Source of the DNA: Agarophyton chilense
Taxonomy: Eukaryota; Rhodophyta; Florideophyceae; Gracilariales; Gracilariaceae
Direction of reading: 5' to 3'
Assembly (NCBI GenBank): GCA_030374765.1
Contig: JARGXX010000092.1
Location: 1,922,001-1,986,000 of the forward strand
Length of the DNA: 64,000 nt
Part shown: piece after piece, positions 35,280 to 45,498 of the stretch
Position numbering within the stretch: the stretch's first letter is position 1
Layout: each line of letters starts with the position of its first letter
Program-made: the position numbers and the translations under genes
Notes under the pieces: model-generated
Databases searched by the model: none
Told to the model about the DNA's origin: nothing
Seen by the model: the letters and a program-made list of their open reading frames with translations, nothing else

Positions 35280-36168
35280 TGAAGGGCAATGCCGTTCAAG
35301 GGGGTTTGTTCCCAGGACTTAGAGATTTCGCTCGCTTGAGGACTAGCTTGGTCTTTGACAAGCTATACCGCTATTGCGTGCCTACGGCCAGTTAGGACCG
35401 GAGGTGCAAACTAGTGGAACACGTGGACTGCACGGATGCCGACGCTCGAGTGCGAGGCGTGCCACATGTGGCCCGGATTCTACCTAATGGTTAGTATTAT
35501 TTAGTAATTTTCAGTATTTATTTAGCTACGCTATCGCTATTTAGTGTCTATTTTTCGGGCGCCCGCCCACTGTCAGGGATCGCGCGCCACACTACTTAGG
35601 AGGTTGAGCACTGCTCCCCAGTAAATACCGTCTTGGGAGATCCCAAGGAGGGAGTCTTGGCTCTGAACTCTTCGCCTTCGGCGTGTCTTCACCGCATACT
35701 GCGTGAGCGCCCGTCGCACGTTAGTTCATCCACTCGTCTGTCGACCAGAGTGCTTCCACCACCGTGGGTTCATATTTAAATCGCTTACACTTGTCGTAGT
35801 CTCGCCCGTGTATAGGGTTTCGCCCCCGTTTTCCTCTTGTTCTCCTTTTTAGCTCTCGTGAGTGGCTGCCCCACTCACCCCGCTCGTCCACCTCGTACGA
35901 TTGTTTCCTCGCTCCTTTTCCGACAATCGCCGTGGTACCGCTCCGCCTAGAATTGGTCGCACCCCGGACTGTGCCGTGCTCACCTAAACACTCTATGTAT
36001 ATCTCGCCGGATTGGCCTCGGTCCTACACCAGACTCCGTCGTGCCTTTCCAGAGTGGCTCTGTTGCTGTGCTCCGCTGGGACGCGCCTCCTCCGCCTGAG
36101 GCGTGTCCCTCAAGAGAGGAAGATCCTGAACATCTTCGTGGTGTCTCCGCTCCAAGCATTGTCCTACA
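35280..36168 (+). repeat. 5' LTR of element C
   Basis: 889 bp, starts TGAAGGGCAAT, ends GTCCTACA. Contains an ATATTTAAAT box near 35772 and a C/T-rich downstream half. Confidence 0.95.
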
Positions 36169-36171
36169 AAC

Positions 36172-36190
36172 TGGTCTCCCGACTTAGAAG
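36172..36190 (+). promoter_or_regulatory. Probable primer-binding site of element C
   Basis: TGGTCTCCCGACTTAGAAG starts three bases after the LTR. It shares TGGTCTCCCGACTT with B and TGGTCTCCCGACTTAGAA with D. Confidence 0.65.
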
Positions 36191-36339
36191 TTTGAGTCGG
36201 GCACACTCAGTCACGATTAATCGGAAACAGGACTCACAAATCGAGGTTGATATCAGTTGTCCTCTTTGAAGAAGTTTCTTGGCCCCACTAGCCGATCGGG
36301 TTTGGATTTGGATATTCACGTGTCACTGATTCTGATGTC

Positions 36340-38436
36340 ATGTCTTCCAAAGACCGTACAAGGACGCGGAGTCAAACCGGTGCACCGGAACCATCGCAAC
36401 CAACCCGTATTTTGGTCCGTTCACGGTCTCATACCGGTGGATCGACTGGCGTGCCAGGTGGAAGGAACTCGAGACCTCCTGTCTCTGATTCCACACCCCC
36501 AGCAAGTGGAGCAGGACAGGCGTCTGCCGCCGCCCAGATGCTCTCCCTTGCTATGGATGTCACTCTCCATCCCAGCTTTGCAGCTGTAGAAGAGCAACTC
36601 CGCTTTATGCAGGAAGCTCAAGTCATCCTTGCAGAGGAGTTCGATTCCCTTCGAAAGAAGGTGGGTGACACTGGTACGCAGGATTTTTCTGAGGACCTCC
36701 GTGTCCCCCTTGCGGATGTGAACTCGATTCTAGAGTCCCTTGGTGGACACTCGGCCTTTGTCAAGGACGTCGCGGACAAGTTCTCGCGCGTCCGAAGCCG
36801 TCTCGAGACGTTGGAGCAAACCCTAATGTCGGGGGATGATCCGGCCGAGCCGGTTGCAGTATCCCACAAGGGAAATAAAGAAGAGAACCGCCAGGCTCGA
36901 AAGAATCGAAGAAACACGGATGCCGAACCGTCAGACTCCTCATCCTCGGAGTCCCACTCTTCCGATTCATCGGTGGAAGTAGATCACCGTGAGCGTTTCT
37001 CACGCTCTAAGCGGTCAACAGCCACCCTTAGTGTGATCCGCGCCCGCACGAAGGGAACGAAGCACATAGGTTTGAAGAAGCTGAAACCGACCAATTCGCT
37101 CTTTCAGAAGCTCTTATCATACCGGTACTACCGTTTGGAGGACTCCTCTTTGGATCGTACACCCCGTGGTACGGGAAGAGTGAAGGAGTGCATTAAGCGA
37201 ATGCAGCTCTCACTTCGCAACCAGTTGCTTTCTGGAGAAGACCCAACATTGGTGTTGGATTTCTTGGCACGGCTGGTCGCGGAAGCTGACATCCTTGGAA
37301 TGAACGAGGGACAGGCCTACATTGCCTTACGGTACTTCTCACGTAGGCTTGCAGAAGACCAGTGTCACCCTATCAGAGCTTCATCACGCGCCTCCGAAGG
37401 AGGGGTCACTTGCTGGCCTGAAGCAGTTCAATACCTCCTGAGGTCGTATGGTACTAACCTCGCCATTCAGCAGGCTATAGTAGCCCTGCGGAACACTCGC
37501 CAACGTCCAGGCGAGTCGGAAACCGATTATTCGTCGCGCCTTAACAAGGCCTTTCACCGCTGTGGTAATGTTTACCCCGCTGAAGAGCGTTTCACCATGT
37601 TTGTCGATGGTTTGGACCCTGCGATCCGGACTCTTGTTGCTCGACGTCAAGAAGGTAGACCTAAAGCCACGTATTTGGAACTAGTACAGTCCGCTCGCGC
37701 AGAAGGTGGAGCACTGCGCGCACGCACTCCTGGCTCCAGGCTTAGGTCCGCAAAAGCGTTGATGTTACAACCGGGTACCCCGTCAGCTTCGATGATCGAC
37801 GAACAGGCCTCTCGAAGGGATTATGATAACGTGCAGCTAGCCCATAGCGACGTTCATTCCATCCCGACAACGGAGTTACCCTCAACCTTGAACGAGTCAC
37901 AATACGTGATTGGGGATGACACGCTACTCTATGCAGATAATGGTCGCGTCCGTGCGCCACGCGTCTCACACAAGAGTGGTAATGTCCGCTTTTCGCGTCC
38001 TGGTTGGAGAGATACCCGCCCCGCTGTCAAGTTCACCGAGCTTCGCCATCCAACAGTGGCTTCTGGTCTGATTTGTCATCTCTGCTACAAACCAGGCAAT
38101 ACTTCTCCACAATGTGTGTTGTCTCTCCGAGAATGGGCACCAGTCGTAGTCAATTACGAGGACCTATCCCCGGAGGACAAAGCAGCTGTTCCGATTGCAT
38201 CTTATATCCGTGCTCGAACGGATGTTCCACTTCACGTGTCGCTTCCCCGAGCTCGGGGCGTACCTGCACCAGAATCCCGTGTTACCGACCTGGTCGGTCA
38301 CCCCACCGCTTCTGCGGTACCTTCTGGACCTGATGCCCCGGCGTTGCCTGCTCAACGTCCTGAGCAGCCGCCTCCGGCGGAGCAGGCCCAGAAAAACAAA
38401 ATGTGGGAGTCTCCTCTCAAGGAGGTGCGCCCTTAG
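36340..38436 (+). CDS. gag: Gag polyprotein of element C
   Basis: 698 codons, ATG to TAG, uninterrupted. N-terminal ~60 residues are Ser/Arg/Thr-rich. Residues about 75-160 are helical. About 175-230 form a charged, Ser-rich linker (basic block, then Asp-Ser-Ser-Ser-Ser-Glu-Ser). The capsid-like domain is at about 245-470, including Trp-Pro-Glu-Ala-Val-Gln-Tyr-Leu-Leu and Phe-Val-Asp-Gly-Leu-Asp-Pro. At about 579-592 a zinc-knuckle-like Cys-His-Leu-Cys...Cys is present, but the expected His is Asn, so metal binding is doubtful. The tail is Pro/Ala-rich. Pol starts in the -1 frame around the gag stop; a -1 shift is the likely expression route. No start other than 36340 fits. Confidence 0.9.
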   Translation: MSSKDRTRTRSQTGAPEPSQPTRILVRSRSHTGGSTGVPGGRNSRPPVSDSTPPASGAGQASAAAQMLSLAMDVTLHPSFAAVEEQLRFMQEAQVILAEEFDSLRKKVGDTGTQDFSEDLRVPLADVNSILESLGGHSAFVKDVADKFSRVRSRLETLEQTLMSGDDPAEPVAVSHKGNKEENRQARKNRRNTDAEPSDSSSSESHSSDSSVEVDHRERFSRSKRSTATLSVIRARTKGTKHIGLKKLKPTNSLFQKLLSYRYYRLEDSSLDRTPRGTGRVKECIKRMQLSLRNQLLSGEDPTLVLDFLARLVAEADILGMNEGQAYIALRYFSRRLAEDQCHPIRASSRASEGGVTCWPEAVQYLLRSYGTNLAIQQAIVALRNTRQRPGESETDYSSRLNKAFHRCGNVYPAEERFTMFVDGLDPAIRTLVARRQEGRPKATYLELVQSARAEGGALRARTPGSRLRSAKALMLQPGTPSASMIDEQASRRDYDNVQLAHSDVHSIPTTELPSTLNESQYVIGDDTLLYADNGRVRAPRVSHKSGNVRFSRPGWRDTRPAVKFTELRHPTVASGLICHLCYKPGNTSPQCVLSLREWAPVVVNYEDLSPEDKAAVPIASYIRARTDVPLHVSLPRARGVPAPESRVTDLVGHPTASAVPSGPDAPALPAQRPEQPPPAEQAQKNKMWESPLKEVRP

Positions 38437-38447
38437 AGTCGAGGTAG

Positions 38448-41400
38448 ACGGCGCCCGAGGCATCCAAGCCTTGCTCCACGGTCAAAATCCTTTCAAGGAA
38501 AGAGGCCGTCAGTGAGGTGAACTCGGAACACTTTAGTGTTCTGCGTCGTCCGTGGAAACCTGTTTCCCATAACCGGTTCCCGGATAAAGTTCTGGTGATG
38601 GCCAAGAGAAACTACAAGGTCTATGCTTACCTTGGCCTTTCACCCCAGTTTATGGTGCGACACCTTACCGTCTTAGACACCGGTGCCGGTCCGAACTTTA
38701 TCGTGGAGGAAGTGTTACCGCCTGCTTTGCAGTCTCCGATTCGGCCCTACCACGTCCCGGGGGTCGCTGACGCGAACAACAAACCGTTAGATACGGTGGG
38801 TTTCATAGAACTGGTAGTCCGCGTTGGCACTCGCGTGGTGAAACTCGACTTCGTCGTATCTCGGAAATTAGCCGCCCCAGTCATCTTGGGTTGCGACTTT
38901 TGCGACCGCTTCGTCGAAGCAATCTTCCCCCGTCAACGGCATGTCGAGATGGAGGATGGATCGTCCACTCCGATCGTTCGTCGTCCGCTTAGGCGTGCCA
39001 CGAAAAAGCATGTCCCGCTACCGGCAGCACAGGAACCTGGACCGGATAGCCGTGAATATAATAACCTCTGCGTCGCAGTGTCGTTGTGCGTCCCGCCTGA
39101 GTCCCAAATGATGGTGAAAGAAACCTCCCGTCAACACGGAGTCCGGGTCTTGCAACCATTGTCGTCACTGTTTGACAGGCACAGCCTCGCAATTGCGAAT
39201 GGAATCGTCCATGTGGAGCCAAACTAACCGCTTCACGTGCTGATCGCCAATCTAGGGACTGTACTATAGTATCTGGTGAAGAACCAAGTGATAGGGTCCG
39301 TCATGCCGCAACCCATCGCTATAGTGCCGACAAAGCTGTCCGAAGCTGACGTTCTCGGACTCGTTCACTCTAAGGAGGGGGAAAGCGTGGAACCCGTTTC
39401 ATCTCCGGTACCCGGAGTTCAACCTGTAACATCAGGGACGAAGCCCGTTTCAACGAGTGGTGACCGCCCCGATCCAGTCCAAGAACTCGAGGACCTAGAT
39501 CTCAGCCACGTCCCAGAGTCATACCGCCATCGATTGCGAGAACGTTTTAGGGAATTCACCACTATGGGGGACGGCTCCCTTGGTGAGATTGACACTACGG
39601 AACACCGGATGGATTTGCTACCGGACACCCGACCCATCTCTCAGCACCCATACCGTGCCGGACCCGCCGCACGCGCGGAGGAAAAGGCACAAGTGGATAA
39701 AATGCTTCGAGCAGGACTCATTGAACCGGTCCAGTCGCCGTGAGCTTCTCCAGTAGTACTGGCTCCAAAGCAGGATGGTTCCTGGAGGTTTTGCGTCGAC
39801 TGCCGTCGGATGAATACCGTCACCGTCAAGGACGTGTATCCAATCACAAGAATGGACGAGTACATTGACTCGCTGGGAATCGCCACCGTCTTTACAACCC
39901 TAAACGCCAATCGGGGATACTGGCAAGTTCCGGTAAGGAAGCAAGACCAGGATAAAACCGCTTTCGCGTGTCACTCCGATCTCTACCGTTTCAAACGGAT
40001 GCCTTTTGGTCTTACCAACGCCCCCGCTACTTTCCAGCGAGCCATCGACATCCTTTTGGCCCGCTTCAAATGGCGTACCTGCCTGGAATACCTCGATGAC
40101 ACAATCGTCTTCTCAGATAATCTGGACAAACATCTCAGTCATGTGAGGGATATCATGACCACGCTTCGAGATGAGGGTGTCACTCTTAAGTTGAGGAAAT
40201 GTGACTTCTTCACGGACACCGTGAAGTATCTCGCCCATGTTATCCGTGCAGGAGGTGTAACAATCGAGGAGACTCGTGTTATGTCACTCAAAGAGGCTAA
40301 AGAACCGCGGACGTAAACCGAGCTTCGTTCCTTTCTGAGACTCGCAAACGTCTACCGACGATTCATCCCGCACTTTGCGGACAAAGGTGCACCGTTAAAC
40401 GCGCTTTTGCGGAAAGGCCAACCACCAAAACTGGACCCCTTAAGCCCCGTTCAAACGGAATCTTTCAACTTTCTTAAGGATTCTGTCGTCTCTGCCCCGA
40501 TCCTCTCGTTACCCAAGCCTGGAAGGCCCTTCACCGTAGATACGGACGCCAGCGACTACCAAGTAGGTTGTGCACTGTTTCAAACTGCACCCAATGGGGA
40601 AAGACGCTCCGTAGGGTACTGGTACCGATCGCTAAACGTCCACGAGAAGAATTACTCCGTCTCGGAGAAGGAATGCCTTGCCGTAGTGTGGGCATTACAA
40701 ACGTTGCGCCCCTATCTCATGGGTAATCATTTCACCGTTTTTACGGACCACGCATCACTTCGATGGCTACTCTCCATCTCGGAGCCTTCAGGCCGCTTGA
40801 TGCGTTGGCGTCTCCGTCTAGCAGAATTTGACTTCGACGTGCAGTACCGAAAAGGATCGTGCAACACCTAAGCCGATGCTCTCTCCCGCCTGGTCACTAC
40901 TGGCGAACCACTACCCGTCAAAGACGATGAGATACCCTGCTTTGCAGTGATTGGCGACGACGCTACCATCGAGGACGAGGAACGAGACACGGACTCTTCA
41001 GATTCCGGTTCCGAATTGGACGACTTTCTTCTCTCGGAAGATTCCGAGAAACCCTTACCAGGGAACTTCGTGCCTATTACTCCAGAGGAGATGATACGGG
41101 AGCAATTCGCTGACCCTTCTGCGCGAAGGTCCGCGCTCAACTCAATGGAGGAGGTACTCTCCCCTTTCAGGTGAATGACGCCGGATACCTTGTACGGACC
41201 GTCGGATCGCACCCACAAATCGTGGCACTACATAATCTCCAGTCAAGAGTCTTGCGGTTGTCGCACTACTCCAAACTGAGTGGCCACTTCGGGGGACGGA
41301 AAAGTTACCTCACCCTACGCCGGAACTTCTATTGGCCTGCCACGGCAGTGGACTGCTACGCAACGGCGCGGTTTTGTATCGCTTGCGCTCGGAAACGTGT

Positions 41401-43380
41401 CAAGCTCCGCCGTCACGCGACGAGCTTGAAGCTGTTTCCAGCTCACGCTCCATTGGAGTTTGTGGCCATCGATATACTCGGTCCCTTCCTTACCACTAAG
41501 CGGAATTACAAGTTCTTTCTCGTAATTACGGATCGCTTCTCAAAGCTGGTCCGGACTATACCGTTACGGAAGATCTCCTCTATGAGCATGGCTCAAGCCT
41601 TCGTCCTACACTGGGTCTTCGTCTACGGTCCACCGGTCAACCTCCTCTTCGATAACGGGAGACAGTTCGCCTCTCGTTTCTTCGAGGATGTATGTGGCAT
41701 CTTGGACATTAAGCACCTGTTCACGACCACTCACCACCCCCAAACTAATGGCCAGGTCGAACAGTTCAACCGGACATTACTTGCGACACTCCGTTCATAC
41801 GTTGCAGACCACCCCAAAGATTGGGACTTGTTCACTGATGCGCTCACCTTTGCATACAATATGCAGGTGCACAGGACAACTGGATCAACTCCCTTCGAGT
41901 TGGTACTGTCCCGTACCCCACCGCCCGTGGCGCTGGAACCACAGCCCACGCTGGGTACCTTTCCTTCACCAACTGCTTTCCGCGAAGCGTGGAATACTTG
42001 GCTCACGAAGCTCTTTCCCGCCGCAGGGCGTTCAATGGGCCGAGCCCAGGCCGCTTACAAGCGTGACTTTGATACCAAAGCTCCTCGCTCGCCGCCACGT
42101 CTCGCCCCAGACGGTTATGTATTCATCCGCAAGGAGTATTGGAACCCAGAGAAGGAGAAACGCCACAAGCTGTCACCCGTTGCCGACGGCAACTTTCGGG
42201 TTATTTCGGTGGCTCCCGACACTGTCGTTGTTGACCTCGCTGGTAATCACGAACGCATCTCCCGCGATCGCGTGGTATCGGCTCCTCCGCCGTTAACCCC
42301 CCAACCTACTCGTGTTACTGCTCCCGTCGAAACGGATTCCTCGACCCCCTTACCCCATGTCCACCCGCGTCCCTACGCCTTACCACACCCATCTCGGGTT
42401 TTGTCTGACCTTCCGCTACCCGCGGCGCCCAACCCGCAAGGAATCGTGTCGCGCATTCGTCGCTCCCCCCCGGTCCACCTGACAGACAACAAACCCGGTG
42501 CATCGTCTAAGGAGGGGGAGGCGCCCGACAGCCGTCGTAATCCGGTCGATACCGTCGCTGGAAACGCTGCACCGTCGCGTGTCATTCTTCGCCCATCAGG
42601 GGTGCCTGACACCGACGTCCTGCACGACTCGACGCAGCTGCTGATAACGCCACCAACACTCGCCGAGGTGTCACCACACGTGCAACACGGAATGCAAATG
42701 CGCTCGACGCACCGCAGCCTGATACAGTACGAGTGGACGACGCACCGCCAAATACCCCGCACAGGGAGGCGGATACATCTACGGCGCCGACGCCGGACAG
42801 CCAGCCATTGGAACCCTCACGTGACTACACGGAACCTCTCCGTGGGACAGAGAGGTGCGACAATGCGCCACCGCCCCAGCGAATCTCACCGCCGAAGCGA
42901 GCTTCACCACGCCGATTAGCAGAACGACCACCCGGGTTACCCGCCGGTGTGGGCCGTCCAACCGGAGTGGGAAACGCCGAAGCAAACCAGGTACTTGGGG
43001 AAGATGAACCGCCGAAGTCGGGTAGACATTCCACTCAACCGAGGACTGCCTTGCGCGTTACACGGTCCGACCGGAGCGAAGCCGCCCAACGCGTGATCAC
43101 TCCGGTACTCCCAGGCTCAGGACGGGTACCACCCGGAAATAGCGACACCGTCATACGGGATGGCCGGGAAGTGTACCGACAAGAGTTCGTGGTCGGACGG
43201 ATTTTGGAGCAATCCTACCACCCAAAGGGGTATATCCAATACTTGGTCCGTTGGTAAGAGTACGGCCCCGAATGGGATTGAGACGAACCGATAGAGCACC
43301 TACCTCGGTCAAAGGTGGTACAGTATCATCGTCGTACTGTCACGGCTTTGCCGGCTACCACAGACCGAGCCCAAGTGGGA
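38448..43380 (+). pseudogene. pol: Pol of element C (protease, RT, RNase H, integrase, chromodomain), with stops
   Basis: Protease: Leu-Asp-Thr-Gly-Ala-Gly-Pro-Asn at about 38670 (intact catalytic motif). RT: Phe-Cys-Val-Asp-Cys-Arg-Arg; Phe-Gly-Leu-Thr-Asn-Ala-Pro; Tyr-Leu-Asp-Asp at about 40090. RNase H: Thr-Asp-Ala-Ser-Asp-Tyr at about 40542. Integrase H2C2 at 41260-41400; core Ala-Ile-Asp-Ile-Leu-Gly, Phe-Asp-Asn-Gly-Arg-Gln-Phe, Gly-Gln-Val-Glu-Gln at 41460-41780. Chromodomain at about 43185-43345 (Phe-Val-Val-Gly-Arg-Ile-Leu-Glu; Tyr-Leu-Val-Arg-Trp; Glu-Pro-Ile-Glu-His-Leu). In-frame stops: TAG 38445, TAA 39225, TAG 39267, TGA 39741, TAA 40314, TAA 40869, TAA 43255, TGA 43279. There is a frame change at about 41170 before the integrase (582-codon frame 41171-42919), and the chromodomain frame differs again. 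Not functional as it stands. Confidence 0.93.
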
Positions 43381-43394
43381 TAAGAAGAAACCCG

Positions 43395-43510
43395 ATGGGG
43401 ATCAAGGAACAGAAGATCTGGATAAGGATCCTTGGAAGAAGGAGAAGATGCACAGAAGATCTGGAGAAGGACACTCAGAAGAAGTGGAAAAGAAGAAAGA
43501 AAACAAATAC
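43395..43510 (+). repeat. GA-rich tract of element C
   Basis: Purine-rich plus strand (GGAAGAAGGAGAAGATG, AGAAGAAGTGGAAAAGAAG). Same place as the tracts in A and B, between chromodomain and the antisense gene stop. Confidence 0.55.
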
Positions 43511-43595
43511 GTCATAGACGGAAGCAGTTTACTATTTTCGAAGTTGCTGTACACACTACCGCACAGCGGGATATACTAACCAAGATCCCAAGGGA

Positions 43596-45086
43596 TCAGT
43601 TGGAAGAACCCGGATTACCGTGCGCACCAGCCGAATCGCTAGCGGAGTTACTCCCGCCGGCCAGGCGTGCCACGAGGGCGTCTCTCGTCTTATCGATGTA
43701 GCCACTAGCCTCTTGCGCGTTCAGTCCGACACCCTGAAAGAACTGGGATATCACGGCCGCCTCTGGGCGTACGGGAACCTCGATAACTTCCGGTTCGTCC
43801 GGCAACGCCGCCGCCGCTGGATCGACCACTGCACCTGCTTGAGTCGCTCCCTGCGCCAGCTGCGCCGTAGTATCGGCACCATCGGGGTCTCCCACGTCTT
43901 CCATGACCTCATCGCCACGGCATTCGCCCTCCTCCTCCGGGAGATCATCACCGCCATAGGCGTAGTAGAAGTCATCCGAGTTGGCAAACCCCACGGGGTG
44001 CCCGTATGGTATGCCTCGCGGAGCCATCCGGAGTGCCAACGCCTCCCCCTTGGAGATCTCTTGCTGCTCCCATGGGTTAAAAAAGATGAAATCTCCCGCC
44101 AACTGTGTGCGACGCCCCGGAGACCGACCAGCCACACTGGCTTTTTGACCACGGTCGCTCTGCGGGACAGGCACGACAGCCCAGTCGACACGCCCAACGA
44201 TGTCGATGAGCTTCTGAGCTTCATCAGCGTTATTGACACATCCAAGAGGGAGTTGAAGGTCCAGCTGCCGGATGTAACCACGCAAACGCGGAGGAAGATA
44301 CCACAGTCGATACTGGTCGTAGGGTTCCCACAAGATGTACGACGCGGCGCGGACTCCCCATTTTGTTAGGACCACGGACCATAAGCCGGAGTGCGGATCC
44401 TCGATGAGGTACGAGCCCATATAGTAGACGACTGGAGGTAACTCCACATAACATCCCCGGCACACCTCGACGGAGGACCACCACCCAGGCAGGGGAACGT
44501 ACCGCCCAAACTGATAGAAGGGACTAATCCGGTTTATCTCCGTGTTCTGATAAGGGAAAAAGAACCCAAAGCGGGATCTGCCCCGACGCTCCTCGCGGAT
44601 GAAGTTCTGTAACCACCGATATCGGTACTCACGACGAAGGTGGCGGAACTCGACACGAATGATCGGACGGACCCAGCAGATCGCTTCTTGACGCGCTCGC
44701 GGTTGACCGCGCCATGCGTAAGTTTCCAACGCCGCAAGGCGGTCACAATAGCCGATCTCACCCTGAGTCCGGTACATGCGTAGGTCTAAGTCGAATTCGT
44801 TGGGGATGGGGTATTGAAAGTTTGCCAGGTTGATCTGTGAATAGCCGATGCGGACGAATACGCAATGCGCCCCCTCCGCCGACTCGCGCCTCCGCCGCAG
44901 AATCGCGTAAACGGGAACCGCCACCCGGCGTCGCCAATCCCACGAGGTGGTGATCAAAGCTGGCAGCTCGCCTGGGAGACGTGCATTGCCATCAGCATAC
45001 GACGCCACGAGTTCTTCGTCGAAGACCGCTGTCGGAGGGAACCACGGAGCTCTCCGGAGAATTGCCGCATGTTGACGCGGGTTCAA
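43596..45086 (-). CDS. Antisense gene (aORF) of element C, intact, 496 residues
   Basis: An uninterrupted minus-strand frame from ATG 45086, convergent with pol and about 410 bp inside the 3' LTR. Blocks conserved with aORF of A/B and with relic E: residues 15-60 (Pro-Trp-Phe...Phe-Asp-Glu-Glu-Leu...Trp-Asp-Trp-Arg-Arg), 98-104 Phe-Asp-Leu-Asp-Leu-Arg-Met, 181-187 Asn-Thr-Glu-Ile-Asn-Arg-Ile, 194-200 Gly-Arg-Tyr-Val-Pro-Leu-Pro, 210-218 Arg-Gly-Cys-Tyr-Val-Glu-Leu-Pro-Pro, 233-239 Ser-Gly-Leu-Trp-Ser-Val-Val, 301-310 Asp-Trp-Ala-Val-Val-Pro, 331-339 Gly-Asp-Phe-Ile-Phe-Phe-Asn-Pro-Trp. Then an acidic stretch (382-400), an Ala-rich linker, and an amphipathic helix at 443-476 with Phe-Phe-x-x-Val-Gly-Leu. 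Rich in Trp, Tyr and Arg. No signal peptide, membrane span, zinc motif or catalytic signature recognised, so an envelope role is unlikely. Conservation across three families while other frames decay argues for a real protein. Confidence 0.85.
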   Translation of the reverse strand: MNPRQHAAILRRAPWFPPTAVFDEELVASYADGNARLPGELPALITTSWDWRRRVAVPVYAILRRRRESAEGAHCVFVRIGYSQINLANFQYPIPNEFDLDLRMYRTQGEIGYCDRLAALETYAWRGQPRARQEAICWVRPIIRVEFRHLRREYRYRWLQNFIREERRGRSRFGFFFPYQNTEINRISPFYQFGRYVPLPGWWSSVEVCRGCYVELPPVVYYMGSYLIEDPHSGLWSVVLTKWGVRAASYILWEPYDQYRLWYLPPRLRGYIRQLDLQLPLGCVNNADEAQKLIDIVGRVDWAVVPVPQSDRGQKASVAGRSPGRRTQLAGDFIFFNPWEQQEISKGEALALRMAPRGIPYGHPVGFANSDDFYYAYGGDDLPEEEGECRGDEVMEDVGDPDGADTTAQLAQGATQAGAVVDPAAAALPDEPEVIEVPVRPEAAVISQFFQGVGLNAQEASGYIDKTRDALVARLAGGSNSASDSAGAHGNPGSSN

Positions 45087-45498
45087 CCCGACGAGTTCGT
45101 CGTAAGTGGGCCAGGTGTCCTCCGCAGGAGTGATGTGGCTTGAAGCTTCAACGGGACCCAGGGATCGGCCCGGCGTGGTTGACGAGGCACTCCCCTGCGG
45201 AAGGGGAGCCGAATTAAACCGGAGAAGTAACCCCGGCGGGGATTGTTACCACCATTCATTAAGAATACTGGTCGCCGAGGTATCGGAATGTGTTCGCTGG
45301 AAGTTGGTATACGATGCAGAAAAACGCTCGAAGTTCGAGGAGTGGTTACCGCGTTGGTGCATTTGTCGTTCGGTTGTGCAGCTCTGCCTTCGACAGTCGA
45401 GTGGTCGCTGGACACGTTACGCGGCTCGCTTTTATTCTGGCTGGACCGTTGCCTCCCCGCCATGTCGACGGCATGTTCGTCACCTAAGGATGGGGATA

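Noticed and set aside
38445-43281. Stop codons at conserved Gln (TAA, TAG) and Trp (TGA) positions suggested a variant genetic code.
   Set aside because: Ordinary CAA, CAG and TGG are abundant, TAG also replaces Trp (9867 in A, where C has TGG) and TGA replaces Arg (7469, CGA in B), and intact frames such as the 698-codon gag end at ordinary stops. Random transitions explain all of it.
43620-44369. Plus-strand 249-codon frame opposite the antisense gene of element C.
   Set aside because: No conservation with A, B or E on that strand, whereas the minus-strand protein aligns in all of them.
43596-45086. Antisense gene as an envelope protein.
   Set aside because: No signal peptide, no transmembrane helix and no glycoprotein-like Cys pattern; the orientation is opposite to pol.
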